Of a DNA stretch of 64,000 nt, positions 27,321 to 36,500 are shown piece after piece. The stretch lies in the NCBI GenBank assembly GCA_030652035.1, contig JAUSBJ010000001.1, forward strand, positions 1 through 64,000, read 5' to 3'. A program made the translations under genes and the position numbers. The first letter of the stretch is position 1; every line of letters starts with the position of its first letter. The notes beneath the pieces were generated by a model that was not told where the DNA came from, did not search any database, and was given only the letters and a program-made list of their open reading frames with translations. Source of the stretch: Sulfurimicrobium sp. (GTDB taxonomy: Bacteria > Pseudomonadota > Gammaproteobacteria > Burkholderiales > Sulfuricellaceae).

Positions 27321-28073
27321 GTGAATTCTCTTGTGCCAAATGAAATTAGGTTGACCAGTCTGCCTTGCTGGCTTCATGCGGGGTGGCGGATTTTTTTACA
27401 GGCCAAGGGATTAAGCGCGGCTTATGCCAGCATTTTTGCCGCGCTCGGTTTCGTGCAGTTTTTTGTGGTGGTGTCGGCCGGGCTGTCGCCGCTGGTGGTG
27501 GCGCTGGCGGGCGGATTCATGCTGCTCGGGCCGGCTTTGCTGTGCGGATTCTTCAATGTGGCCGATCTTCTGGAACGCAAGGAAGCGGTGCGCCTGGGAG
27601 AGTTTTTTGCCGGTTTCCGGCTGGCGCCACCGGCGCTGTGGGTGGTGGCGCTGATCGAGATGTTCCTGTTCCTGATCTGGCTGACGGATGCGGGCGTGGT
27701 CTATGGCCTCTATTTTGGCATCACGCCGGATATGGGCTTGGATGCGTTTATCGCGGGCCTGGCCGGGGAGGGGGAGACGCGGCCCTTCCTGTTTTTCAGC
27801 GGCCTGATGTGGCTGGTGCTGGCTTTCATCATCTACGCCACTTCCGCCTTTGCCGTGCCGCTGCTGTTTTACCGGCGCGCGAATCTGGCCGGCGCGGTGA
27901 GCGCGAGCGTGCGCGCCGTGTTTACCAATTTTCCGGCGATGCTGGCCTGGGGCGTGCTTCTGTCAGTGGCGATGTTTGTGGCGATGCTGCTATTTCTGCC
28001 GCTTTTTCCGCTGGTGTTTCCGGTGCTGGCCTATGCCAGCAGGCAGGCTTATCGCGAGGTTTTCCCCGGTTAA
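27321..28073 (+). CDS. Integral membrane protein, DUF2189-like
   Basis: This 250-residue protein has about six hydrophobic helices (SIFAALGFVQFFVVVSAGLS; LVVALAGGFMLLGPALLCGF; LWVVALIEMFLFLIWL; GLMWLVLAFIIYATSAFAVP; MLLFLPLFPLVFPVLAYA). The pattern fits the DUF2189 family of predicted inner-membrane proteins, function unknown. A GTG at 27321 preceded by GAGGA is preferred; an upstream TTG at 27306 is the alternative. It stands alone on the plus strand. Confidence 0.75.
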   Translation: MNSLVPNEIRLTSLPCWLHAGWRIFLQAKGLSAAYASIFAALGFVQFFVVVSAGLSPLVVALAGGFMLLGPALLCGFFNVADLLERKEAVRLGEFFAGFRLAPPALWVVALIEMFLFLIWLTDAGVVYGLYFGITPDMGLDAFIAGLAGEGETRPFLFFSGLMWLVLAFIIYATSAFAVPLLFYRRANLAGAVSASVRAVFTNFPAMLAWGVLLSVAMFVAMLLFLPLFPLVFPVLAYASRQAYREVFPG

Positions 28074-28149
28074 ACTGAAAAAATGGTTAACCTCGGGGTA
28101 CACGGGGTAAGTTGGAAGGTTCCTGTGGCTCAATGCTGTTTTTGCAGGA

Positions 28150-28347
28150 TTACTCAGGCATCCCCGGTTCGCCGCCCTTGTCCGTCATCAGGAAATACAT
28201 CCCCACTGCGGCAAGTACCATCCACAGGATCATGGCCCATACGCCCAGGTTTTCCGACAACGGGCCCATGAAGAGCAGAGAAGTGAGGGCCAGGGCCAGC
28301 AGGCCGTTGCCGATCCAGAAACGTGCGCCATGTTTGACTTCATTCAT
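28150..28347 (-). CDS. Small two-helix membrane protein
   Basis: This 65-residue protein has two hydrophobic segments (IGNGLLALALTSLLFMG; VWAMILWMVLAAVGMYFLM) and a polar tail. The family is not known to me. It lies 61 bp downstream of the methyltransferase gene, on the same strand, and may be cotranscribed with it. Confidence 0.6.
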   Translation of the reverse strand: MNEVKHGARFWIGNGLLALALTSLLFMGPLSENLGVWAMILWMVLAAVGMYFLMTDKGGEPGMPE

Positions 28348-28408
28348 TTTCAAAACCTTATGTGTGTTGTGGATAGGGTGGTCAAGTTGGAGAGGGATGA
28401 TTTCATCC

Positions 28409-29233
28409 TTAATAAACAAAGCGGCTCTTTAATTCATCCAGATTCAGTTCATGCAGGATAAGTTCCAGCCTTTCCAGCGCGTTTTTCCTCGGTGCGCCGG
28501 TATATCTGGCCACAATCAGCTCGTTTTTCATCGAATGCTCCCAGCCGACCAGTTCGGTTACCGTCAATTGGTAGCCATGCGATTCAAGTTGCAGGCAGCG
28601 CAGCACATTGGTGATCATGCTGCCGAATTCGCGGGTATGGATGGGGTGGCGCCAGATTTCCGAGAGCGGCGTTCTGGAGAATGACTGGTTCTTGTTCTTG
28701 CGCAGCAGTGCGGCGACCTCGGCCTGGCAGCAGGGCACCAGCACGATGAATCGGGCCTGTTTTTCGAGGGCGAATTTGATCGCGTCATCGGTAGCGGTGT
28801 TGCAGGCATGCAGTGCGGTGACGACATCGATTTTCTCCGGCAAGGCGCTGGCGTGGATGGAATCCTCAACCGACAGGTTGAGGAAGGACATGCGCCCGAA
28901 GCCCAGGCGTTCTGCCAGCTCGCGCGATTTTGCCACCAGCTCCTCGCGGGTTTCGATGCCGTAGATGTGGCCGGCCTGCCTGGCCTTGAAAAACAGGTCG
29001 TAAATAATGAAGCCAAGATAGGATTTGCCCGCACCGTGGTCAGCCAGGGTCAGGTTTTCATGTTCTGCCAGGATTTCCTTCAACAAGGGCTCGATGAAAT
29101 TGAACAGGTGGTATACCTGCTTCAGCTTGCGCCGGCTGTCCTGGTTGAGCTTGCCGTCACGCGTCAGGATGTGCAATTCTTTCAAGAGCTCGACGGATTG
29201 CTCGGGCTTGATTTCGGGAATAATGAAGTTCAC
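28409..29233 (-). CDS. SAM-dependent methyltransferase
   Basis: This 274-residue protein has a class I methyltransferase motif I (LTLADHGAGKSYLGFIIYDLF), an acidic ribose-binding end (IYGIETRE) and a motif VTALHACNTATDDAI followed by VLVPCCQAEV. These patterns fit the Methyltransf_32 group, whose members act on RNA or small molecules. The substrate is not evident. The spacer upstream holds a large inverted repeat. Confidence 0.82.
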   Translation of the reverse strand: MNFIIPEIKPEQSVELLKELHILTRDGKLNQDSRRKLKQVYHLFNFIEPLLKEILAEHENLTLADHGAGKSYLGFIIYDLFFKARQAGHIYGIETREELVAKSRELAERLGFGRMSFLNLSVEDSIHASALPEKIDVVTALHACNTATDDAIKFALEKQARFIVLVPCCQAEVAALLRKNKNQSFSRTPLSEIWRHPIHTREFGSMITNVLRCLQLESHGYQLTVTELVGWEHSMKNELIVARYTGAPRKNALERLELILHELNLDELKSRFVY

Positions 29234-29289
29234 TGCAAGATCCTGGCGTTATTGGGTGGCATGGCATTTTAACCCATATACCGCGTTTC

Positions 29290-29420
29290 ACCGCAAAGGA
29301 CGCGAAGGTTCGCAAAGTAAAACAAAGGCTTAATGGGTAATGATGCCTCGCCTAGCTGGTTGAGCGATAAAGCTATTCAAGTCTTTGAATTCCTTCGCGC
29401 TCTTTGCGTCCTTTGCGGTT
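29290..29420. repeat. Inverted repeat related to the 4.9-kb repeat
   Basis: The left arm at 29290-29308 reads ACCGCAAAGGACGCGAAGG; the right arm ends CTTTGCGTCCTTTGCGGTT at 29420. Arms are built of the same CGCAAAGG/GCGAAGG words as the repeat at 4858-4984. It fills the divergent spacer between the methyltransferase and S4-domain genes, so it may overlap their promoters. Confidence 0.75.
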
Positions 29421-29474
29421 CAAGGCTTATGTAATGATAAGATGCGTGCCATATCAACTTCCATTTGGATACCC

Positions 29475-29696
29475 ATGCAAGAACATGAATTTATCCTGAC
29501 GCGCGAATTCGTCGAGCTCGACAACCTGCTCAAACTGACCGGCGCCTGCGATAGCGGCGGCATGGGCAAGCAGATGGTCGCTGCCGGGGAAGTCTCTGTG
29601 GACGGCAAGCTGGAGTTGCGCAAGACCTGCAAAATTCGCGCCGGCCAGGTCGTCACGCTGGGCGATGTGCGCATCCGCGTGCTTGGCGCATCCTGA
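29475..29696 (+). CDS. YbcJ-like S4-domain RNA-binding protein
   Basis: This 73-residue protein consists of one S4-type RNA-binding fold: FVELDNLLKLTGACDSGGMGKQMVAAGEVSVDGKLELRKTCKIRAGQVVTL. The length and the VAAGEVSVDG core match YbcJ/YaaA-like small S4 proteins linked to translation. The start at 29475 is chosen because the family begins here. The next gene begins 8 bp later. Confidence 0.85.
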   Translation: MQEHEFILTREFVELDNLLKLTGACDSGGMGKQMVAAGEVSVDGKLELRKTCKIRAGQVVTLGDVRIRVLGAS

Positions 29697-29703
29697 CTGC
29701 ATC

Positions 29704-30069
29704 ATGCCGGTTAAGCTTTTTACCCTGAATGGGGTGCCTGATGACGAGGCGGAAGACGTGCGTGCCTTGCTGAAATCCAGCGAAATCGAGTTCCACGAAA
29801 CCTCCGCGGGGAACTGGGGCATCTCCTCGGCGGCCATCTGGCTGCAGGACGATACCCGGCTCGAGGAGGCGCGGACACTGATCGCGGACTATCAGAAAGC
29901 GCGCCAGGCGCGGGTAAGGGCGGAATATGAGCAGTCATGCCGTGAAGGCAGGCAGCGCACCCTGGCGCATATCATCCAGGAACATCCCTTGCGCTTTTTT
30001 GCCTATGTCGCAATGATTGCCGCGATTGCCTATTTTTCCATCAAACCCTTTCTGGATATCGGAAAATAG
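29704..30069 (+). CDS. DUF6164-like protein with C-terminal membrane helix
   Basis: This 121-residue protein has an N-terminal soluble domain (VKLFTLNGVPDDEAEDVRALL) resembling a DUF2007/GlnK-like putative signal-transducing fold, a basic helix, and one C-terminal membrane segment (AYVAMIAAIAYFSI). Function is unknown. It is in a plus-strand run with the S4 protein gene upstream and another membrane protein gene 4 bp downstream. Confidence 0.7.
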   Translation: MPVKLFTLNGVPDDEAEDVRALLKSSEIEFHETSAGNWGISSAAIWLQDDTRLEEARTLIADYQKARQARVRAEYEQSCREGRQRTLAHIIQEHPLRFFAYVAMIAAIAYFSIKPFLDIGK

Positions 30070-30072
30070 GCA

Positions 30073-30390
30073 ATGACCACGCCCGATCCTGATAAAACCC
30101 TCATGAATTTTCTGCCCAACCGCAAGCAGTTATGGCGCGACATGCTGCTGCTGGTTGGGGCGGCCTGCCTGCTGGGCCCGCTGGTCGGCCCGCTGGTGGT
30201 TTCCTGGATCAACCCTACCCAGGCCTGGGGGGTGGGGGAGGTGGGCGACTACTCGCCCGGCAGCGTGCTGCTGTGGGGGTTGGCGTTCCTGATGTTCGAG
30301 GCTTTCTTTTATGTCGGCTGGCTGATGTCGCGGGCGCGCAGGGGTTGGCACGAGCGCACCGCTGACGACTGGTGGAACCGGCAGCAATAA
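30073..30390 (+). CDS. Small membrane protein of unknown function
   Basis: This 105-residue protein has two hydrophobic segments (MLLLVGAACLLGPLVGPLVVSWI; SVLLWGLAFLMFEAFFYVGWLM) and charged ends. No family was recognised. It follows the preceding gene by 4 bp, so it is probably cotranscribed. Confidence 0.65.
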   Translation: MTTPDPDKTLMNFLPNRKQLWRDMLLLVGAACLLGPLVGPLVVSWINPTQAWGVGEVGDYSPGSVLLWGLAFLMFEAFFYVGWLMSRARRGWHERTADDWWNRQQ

Positions 30391-30433
30391 GGCATGAAAT
30401 CCGGCGTGGAGATTCCCGCCGTTACAGATCGCT

Positions 30434-30769
30434 TCAAATACACCCACCGCAAGTGCCGCAGCGCCAGTCCTGGGGGTTGATCGCCTGGTAAAACCAGCGC
30501 ATGTGCGCTTCGTCGACGGGTATGTCATGGGCGGCAAGGAAAGCGGCCAGCCATTCGGCATTTGCGATAATCCAGTCTTCTTCCGGCAGGCCTTCGGCCA
30601 GATCCTCGTCGTCGGGGAAGATATAGCTGAATATGCCGAAACTGCCCATGTCCTTTTCGCGCTGGCCGCTGTCGAGTTCGAGCAGACGCCCAAGGTAGCG
30701 GATTTCCCACTGGCCAAGGCACAGGTTGTTTCCGGTCATGGTCCAGCGAGCGGTGAACGGATTGGTCAT
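30434..30769 (-). CDS. Conserved-looking protein with C-terminal cysteine cluster
   Basis: This 111-residue acidic protein ends in WRCGTCGGCI, a CxxCxxC arrangement that could bind metal. The body (WEIRYLGRLLELDSG; FPDDEDLAEGLPEEDWIIANAEWLAAFLAAHDIP) matches no family I can name. It is convergent with the preceding membrane protein gene and divergent from the DHH phosphoesterase gene. Confidence 0.65.
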   Translation of the reverse strand: MTNPFTARWTMTGNNLCLGQWEIRYLGRLLELDSGQREKDMGSFGIFSYIFPDDEDLAEGLPEEDWIIANAEWLAAFLAAHDIPVDEAHMRWFYQAINPQDWRCGTCGGCI

Positions 30770-30906
30770 GCCGCGCATTATACCTTGCGTCGGGCTGCCG
30801 GTCCTGTACGGCGCGCTCCTGGAAATGACGCTTGCTTGCCGTTGTGGCATGGAAATGCTCGCTGTACACTGGGCAAACTTAATAACTGGAAAAGGGGTGC
30901 TGTCCG

Positions 30907-31845
30907 ATGTCTGCAGAAACCGGGAAATACCGTTTGGTGACGCGCAGTGACTTTGATGGTCTGGTGTGCGCGGTGTTATTGAAGCATCTGGATATGATCG
31001 ACGACATCAAGTTTGTCCATCCCAAGGACATGCAGGACGGCAAGATCGAAATCACCGAGCGGGACATTACCACCAACCTGCCTTATGTGGCGGGCGCGCA
31101 CCTGGTGCTGGACCACCATTTGTCCGAGACGGTGCGCAACACCGGCGAGCGCCCCAATCACATCATCCATCCCACGGCGCCTTCCGCCGCGCGCGTGGTG
31201 TACGAGCATTTTGGCGGACGCAAGGTGTTTCCTGCCGAGTGGGACGAAATGATGCTGGCGGTGGACAAGGCGGATGCCGCCCAGTTCAGCCGCGAGGACA
31301 TTCTCCATCCGAAAGGCTGGGAGCTGCTCAACTTCCTGATGGACTCGCGCACCGGCCTGGGGCGTTTCCGCGACTTCCGCATTTCCAATTACAACCTGAT
31401 GATGGACCTGATCGATTACTGCAAGAACCATACAATCGACCAGATCATGGCCTTGCCCGACGTGAAGGAACGGGTGGATCTGTTCTTCGATCATGAGGAA
31501 AAATTCAAGGATCAACTGAAGCGCTGCGCCACCGTGTACGGGAATCTGGTGGTGCTGGATCTGCGCAACGAGGAAATCATCTACGCCGGCAACCGCTTCA
31601 TGATCTACGCGCTGTTCCCCGAGACCAACATCTCGATCCATGTGCTGTGGGGCCTGAAGAACCAGAACACGGTTTTCGCCACCGGCAAATCGATTCTCGA
31701 CCGCAGCTCGAAAACCAACGTCGGTGACCTGATGCTGCAATATGGCGGCGGTGGCCACCAGGCGGCCGGCACGTGCCAGGTGGACAACGACAAGGCGGCA
31801 GCGGTGCTGCAGGAGTTGATTGCCAGGATTAATGCGGATGGTTGA
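30907..31845 (+). CDS. DHH-family phosphoesterase
   Basis: This 312-residue protein has the DHH signatures: an N-terminal SDFDGLVCAVLL metal site, LVLDHHLSE at about residue 77, and a C-terminal DHHA1 GGGGHQAAGT. Relatives are NrnA-type oligoribonucleases/pAp phosphatases and exopolyphosphatase-like enzymes, which need Mn2+ or Mg2+. The substrate cannot be chosen from sequence alone. It stands alone on the plus strand, with a GGGG before the ATG region. Confidence 0.85.
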   Translation: MSAETGKYRLVTRSDFDGLVCAVLLKHLDMIDDIKFVHPKDMQDGKIEITERDITTNLPYVAGAHLVLDHHLSETVRNTGERPNHIIHPTAPSAARVVYEHFGGRKVFPAEWDEMMLAVDKADAAQFSREDILHPKGWELLNFLMDSRTGLGRFRDFRISNYNLMMDLIDYCKNHTIDQIMALPDVKERVDLFFDHEEKFKDQLKRCATVYGNLVVLDLRNEEIIYAGNRFMIYALFPETNISIHVLWGLKNQNTVFATGKSILDRSSKTNVGDLMLQYGGGGHQAAGTCQVDNDKAAAVLQELIARINADG

Positions 31846-31991
31846 TGGGCTTGCCGCCTGACTACATGTGCTGTTTGCGAACGCCCCTGACCGGGGCGTT
31901 TTTCATGCATCCGAAAATGGCGTCAAACCCTTTTTGCTTCATTGCTTTCCCATTTATACTGAACATATCCCCATTAGCACGGAAATCCTTC

Positions 31992-32537
31992 ATGACCACC
32001 CACATCACTAACGAATGTCTGGCGATCACGGCTTCCGGCGAAGACCGGGTCGGCCTGGTGGAAAAACTGACCAGCCAGATCACCGCCAGCGGATGCAATA
32101 TCGAGCAGAGCCGCATGGGCGTGCTGGGCGGCCAATTCGCCCTGATCATGCGCGTTACCGGCAGCAAGGAGGCGCTGTCCGCGCTGGAAAGCCGGCTGGG
32201 TCCCCTGGGCAAGGAACTGGGTCTGGCCATCATCCACAAGTGGACCCAGGAGCGCGAGCGGCATGCCCCCGTGGTGCCTTACCTGGTGGAAGTGGTTGCG
32301 CTCGACAACCCCGGCATCGTGCACAACCTGGCGCGATTTTTTGCCACCAACGGCATCAATATCGAGGAACTGGAGACCGATAGCTACCCCGCGCCCCATA
32401 CCGGCAGCCCGATGTTCGCCGTGCACATGACCGTGGGGGTGCCTGGCGGGACCGCCATCGCCAAGCTGCGCGATGCGTTTTTCGAACATTGCGACGATCT
32501 CAATCTGGATGCCTCTCTGGAGCCGGCACGGGCGTGA
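31992..32537 (+). CDS. GcvR-like tandem ACT-domain regulator
   Basis: This 181-residue protein has two ACT domains (LAITASGEDRVGLVEKLTSQI and LVEVVALDNPGIVHNLARFFATNGINIEELET). It resembles GcvR, which antagonises the glycine-cleavage activator GcvA in E. coli; no gcvA or gcv gene is in the window. Amino-acid sensing is likely. The stop overlaps the GTG start of the next gene. Confidence 0.82.
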   Translation: MTTHITNECLAITASGEDRVGLVEKLTSQITASGCNIEQSRMGVLGGQFALIMRVTGSKEALSALESRLGPLGKELGLAIIHKWTQERERHAPVVPYLVEVVALDNPGIVHNLARFFATNGINIEELETDSYPAPHTGSPMFAVHMTVGVPGGTAIAKLRDAFFEHCDDLNLDASLEPARA

Positions 32538-32878
32538 GCAGTTCGAAAAAGCTCGTATCGTCTGCCTGTGACGTACCCGCAGGAGCGGATTTCTCTGCCC
32601 TTACCGTGGTGAAGCTGGCGCCCCTGCCAGCGCTCGCGGATTATCGTACCGCGATGCGCCTTGCCGAAACCGAAGCCCGTGCCCGCCTGGGTGAATGCAT
32701 GCTGCTTTCGTGGTACGACCGCGACCGCGATTTCGAATCGCCGCAACACGCCGGCGAATGCCATCAGGGCAGCGCCGTGCCGGGTTATGTCGATTACGCC
32801 ATTTATCGCGGCGCCACACTGATGGTGGATATCGAGGACGGGCGTTTCGTTTTTTTCTATCTGCCGCTGGATTTCTGA
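32534..32878 (+). CDS. Conserved hypothetical protein (DUF5619-like)
   Basis: This 114-residue protein has the motifs LLSWYDRDRDFESPQHAGECH and GYVDYAIYRGATLMVDIEDGRFVFFYLPL. It resembles a small uncharacterised family (possibly DUF5619). It begins at GTG, whose TG is shared with the TGA of the upstream gene, so translation is coupled. Function unknown. Confidence 0.7.
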   Translation: MSSSKKLVSSACDVPAGADFSALTVVKLAPLPALADYRTAMRLAETEARARLGECMLLSWYDRDRDFESPQHAGECHQGSAVPGYVDYAIYRGATLMVDIEDGRFVFFYLPLDF

Positions 32879-32879
32879 T

Positions 32880-33437
32880 TTGTCCGGCAAAACGCTTTTT
32901 TTCGTGCGGCACGGCGAAGCGGGCTATAACCTGCTGGACCGTGTCAACAGCCACCCCGAGGTGAGCAACGACCTGACCGTGACCGGGCGCGAGCAGGCTG
33001 CCTGCTGCCGCAGGGCGCTGGCATCGGCGGCGATCGAGGTGATCTATTGTTCCGAATTTCCGCGTGCGCGCCAGACGGCGGAAATCATCAACCAGGACTT
33101 CGGCGTGCCTGTCGTCGTTGATCGCCTGATCAACGAGACCGGCGCCTTCGCTTTCGAGGGCTTGCCGTGCAGCGCTTGGCACCGTGCCCAAGTGCCTGAC
33201 CGCATGAGTGCAGTGGTTCCTGGCTGCGAGTCGTTTGGCGAGATGAAGTCGCGCCTGCTTGAATTTCTGGATCGACTGCACGAAATCCCTCAGCAGCGCA
33301 TCCTGGTCGTGTCCCATGAAGAGCCGATTCAGCTGATGCTGGGGATGCTGGAAGGTGTGCCTGACGGGCTTGCAAAGACCAGGCCGATCAGCCATTGCAT
33401 GCCGATTTCTATGGATATCAAAAAAATATTGATATAG
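32880..33437 (+). CDS. Histidine phosphatase (phosphoglycerate mutase-like)
   Basis: This 185-residue protein carries the N-terminal RHG motif (LFFVRHGEAGYN) with the phospho-acceptor His, IYCSEFPRARQTAEII and the second His in LVVSHEEP. These mark the histidine phosphatase superfamily. It appears to begin with TTG one base after the previous stop. The short length suggests a phosphatase acting on small molecules or proteins more than a glycolytic mutase. Confidence 0.83.
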   Translation: MSGKTLFFVRHGEAGYNLLDRVNSHPEVSNDLTVTGREQAACCRRALASAAIEVIYCSEFPRARQTAEIINQDFGVPVVVDRLINETGAFAFEGLPCSAWHRAQVPDRMSAVVPGCESFGEMKSRLLEFLDRLHEIPQQRILVVSHEEPIQLMLGMLEGVPDGLAKTRPISHCMPISMDIKKILI

Positions 33438-33554
33438 CTGTTTCACTCAAGCTGCGAAAATACCGGGTTGGTGTGCAGCGCAGTAAACTTGTCTGCTGAT
33501 AGAACGTGGGTGACTCCCGTTTTGCGACATGAAATATTTTCTCTGGGAGAAACC

Positions 33555-36500
33555 ATGGCAGTGGTAACAAGAGAGCATCAGGGTCTGGATGATGCGACAC
33601 ATGAACGGCTTGAGCTGATTCAACATATCAATCTCCATCTGGCTGCACTTGGCCTGCCTGCTCCGCAGGGGATGAGTGCCCTGTCGCCTTTGCATGTCGC
33701 TGCCGACCTGCTGCGCAGTTACCAGCACCAGAAGCGGCTGCTGGCGGATTACCGCTGCCCCGCCGACCAGCGCATTCAGGATTTTCTCAATTCTTACCTG
33801 CGGCAGAACGGCGTCGCGGGCGATATTTCATTGCCGGGCGCTACATTCGTGCTGGATCGCCCCAGGCTGGCGTGCGAACTTTCCCTGCCGGTCGATGGGC
33901 AGCATTTCAGCGCCGAGTTCGTCGATTCCTACCGCCTGCTGCAGGGCGTGCTGCACAACCCGCGCAACGACAGGCGCACCACCAAGGGCGTGTTCCACAT
34001 TGTGGAAGGCGGCTTGCCGATTCCGGCGGACAAGCGCGCAGTTCCGGTAAGAGCCTTTGCCGGATTGCTGAAAGCTGCGCTCAATCCGCCTCGCGATACG
34101 CTCTGCCTGCCCTTTGCCAGCGGACAGCCGGAACAGGCGGAGAGCTGGGTGTCATTGCTGATGCGCCCCCTGGTGGCGCCGGCAGTGCCCGGAATCAGTC
34201 CGGAAAAGAGCATGGAAACGCGTTTTTTTGCGCCCGGCAGCCTGGTTTCAAACCTGGATTTCGTGGAGCGTATTTTCGGAAATGGCGGCAATCCCTGTTT
34301 GCCGGAGAACGATGCCGCTCTCGATGTGCTGCACTGGACGGGGCACACCGGCTGCGTCATCCTGGCGCCGCATCTGGTGCGCCTGAAGAAGATTGACTTG
34401 GGCCTGACGCACTGGGATCAGGCCAGCGAACGGCAGCGCCGCGACGGCATGTGCTGGCGCGAGGAGAACGAGCTGTACAACGATGGCCAGCCTTTCAAGA
34501 TCACCTGCCGCGACATGAGCGGGGTGATCGTGACCCTGATTGCTGACAACTATTTCGGCTACAGCAAGAAGGAAGTCAAATCCCAGATCAGCTATGCGGC
34601 CAACCTGTTCGGTGGCTGCGAAGAAGAACACTCGGGCGGCGCGCTGGCTTTTCCCAGCTTCAACCTCGGCGAGGTGTTCCGTCCCGACAGCCGCATCCGC
34701 ACCGATGGACATGATTTCGACGGCCTAGTGGCCCTGTTTGGCGATGTCATGCACGTGCGGGAAGAAGGCTATGGCGTGGACAAGCGTTTCCCCGACATCA
34801 TTTACGTGCCGGAAGATGCGACCATGCATCTGCTCGATCAATCCATCCACTGGCCGCGCAACGGCAAAGTGCAGACGATCAAGCTTTTGGCCGGGCATAC
34901 CTATATCCACCCGTGCGGCTACAAGGTCCACATGGAGAAACACCCGCACGCGCCTTCCTGGCGGCTGATCGGAACGGATGCCGAAGGGACGTTCGTGCAC
35001 AAGCCATGCACGGTTTCCGGCGGGGGAAAATCGGAGATATCGAAATCCATCGTCGGCACCATCATTTCCGGGCCGTTTTATGTGCGCGATATTCATGATG
35101 ATCTCAGTCAGGTCCAGGCGATATTCGACAAGGATTATGCAAAGCGCTTCCGTAATGCGCACACCCGCGACAGCCGTTCGCTGTTGAGCGAGGAGCGGAC
35201 GCTGGGCTCGGTGATCAAGCTGCTGACGCCTTCCGAGAGTGAATACACCGACGAATACAATCAGTGGCTGGAAAGCATTCCGCAGCACATTCGCGCGCTG
35301 GTGTTCGTGATCAAGCGTTTCTACCGCCCGGAGTGGGGCGCCGCCTGGCGCAAGCATTTTTCGGTCGACATGGTGAACGGCTATCCTGGGCACGAGCTCA
35401 AATACAATGGCCGGCGGCTGGTGGCGAGTTTTCTCCGTGTCGGGGTGGAGCCGGATGGCGCCTGGCGCATGTACAAGCTGCGCCATGATTTCATCGGCGC
35501 TGGAAAGATCCAGACGGAAGACGATATCACCGCCTCCATCACCGTGCCTGCATCCCGTCTGGCCCATCTCAACCCGGACTATGCCAACCCCAGCGTCAAG
35601 CTGGCGGCCAACTGCGAGCAGCGCCTGTTCCAGCGGCCGGACGACGCGATCCACCGCGGCCTGGATATTCAGGCCGAGGCGGACCTGGCCGGGCCGGACA
35701 ATTTCATTTCCAACTTCGAGCCGCTGACCACAGCGGATGCCAGGGAACTGGTGGAAGACGCTATCGGACTGGAACTGTTCAGCCCGCCCATGAAACAGCT
35801 TGCGCAGGCGGCCAGCGCCGCGCCGGCAGACCATTATTTCGTCTCGTCCGCCCATCCGCGCATCGTGGACGGCAAGCCTTCCGCCAACGTGCGCTATCTG
35901 CAGCGGCGGCCCGACCTGGTCAACCCGCGCGACCGCTATATTGCCGAAATGGGGGCCCGGCTTTACCGGCGCGTGCCTTTGGCCGAGGCCGTTCATTTTC
36001 CGGTCAATGCGGTCATGCCCGGGCGACGCAACAATCCGCCGGATCGTGAACATGGCATCCGGCCACTGGCGGTCTACAGCCCTATTCATTTCCAGGAACT
36101 ACCCGAACTGTTCATGGATTTCATCGCCAGCCTGACCGGGAAATCTCCCTCGACCACCGGCGCCGGCTCGGAAGGCGCGCTGACCAAGGGGCCGTTCAAC
36201 GCCTTGCGTGCGACGGCAGACCTGAACAATGCCCTGGTCTCCTACATCATCAGCGGGTACGAGGGTTTTTCCACCGCAGCCGGGCATATCGGCCCCAATC
36301 GGCGCGTGGATCACGACATCAGCCTGCTGATCCCCGAGCTCTGGTGCCGCCTGGCAGTGCGCGAGCGCGACCCGCGGCTCATGATCGAACGTGGCTACCT
36401 CGAACCCGTTGCGGATTTCGACTATCAGGGCCGCGTGATTCGCGCGAGCCGCCTCGGCTACCGCATCACCAGCCGCTTTGTGCACGCCAATTTTGGCAAG

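Noticed and set aside
34725..36089. Long minus-strand frame within the 1149-residue gene
   Set aside because: It matches no family and lacks a ribosome binding site; the plus-strand gene accounts for the bias.
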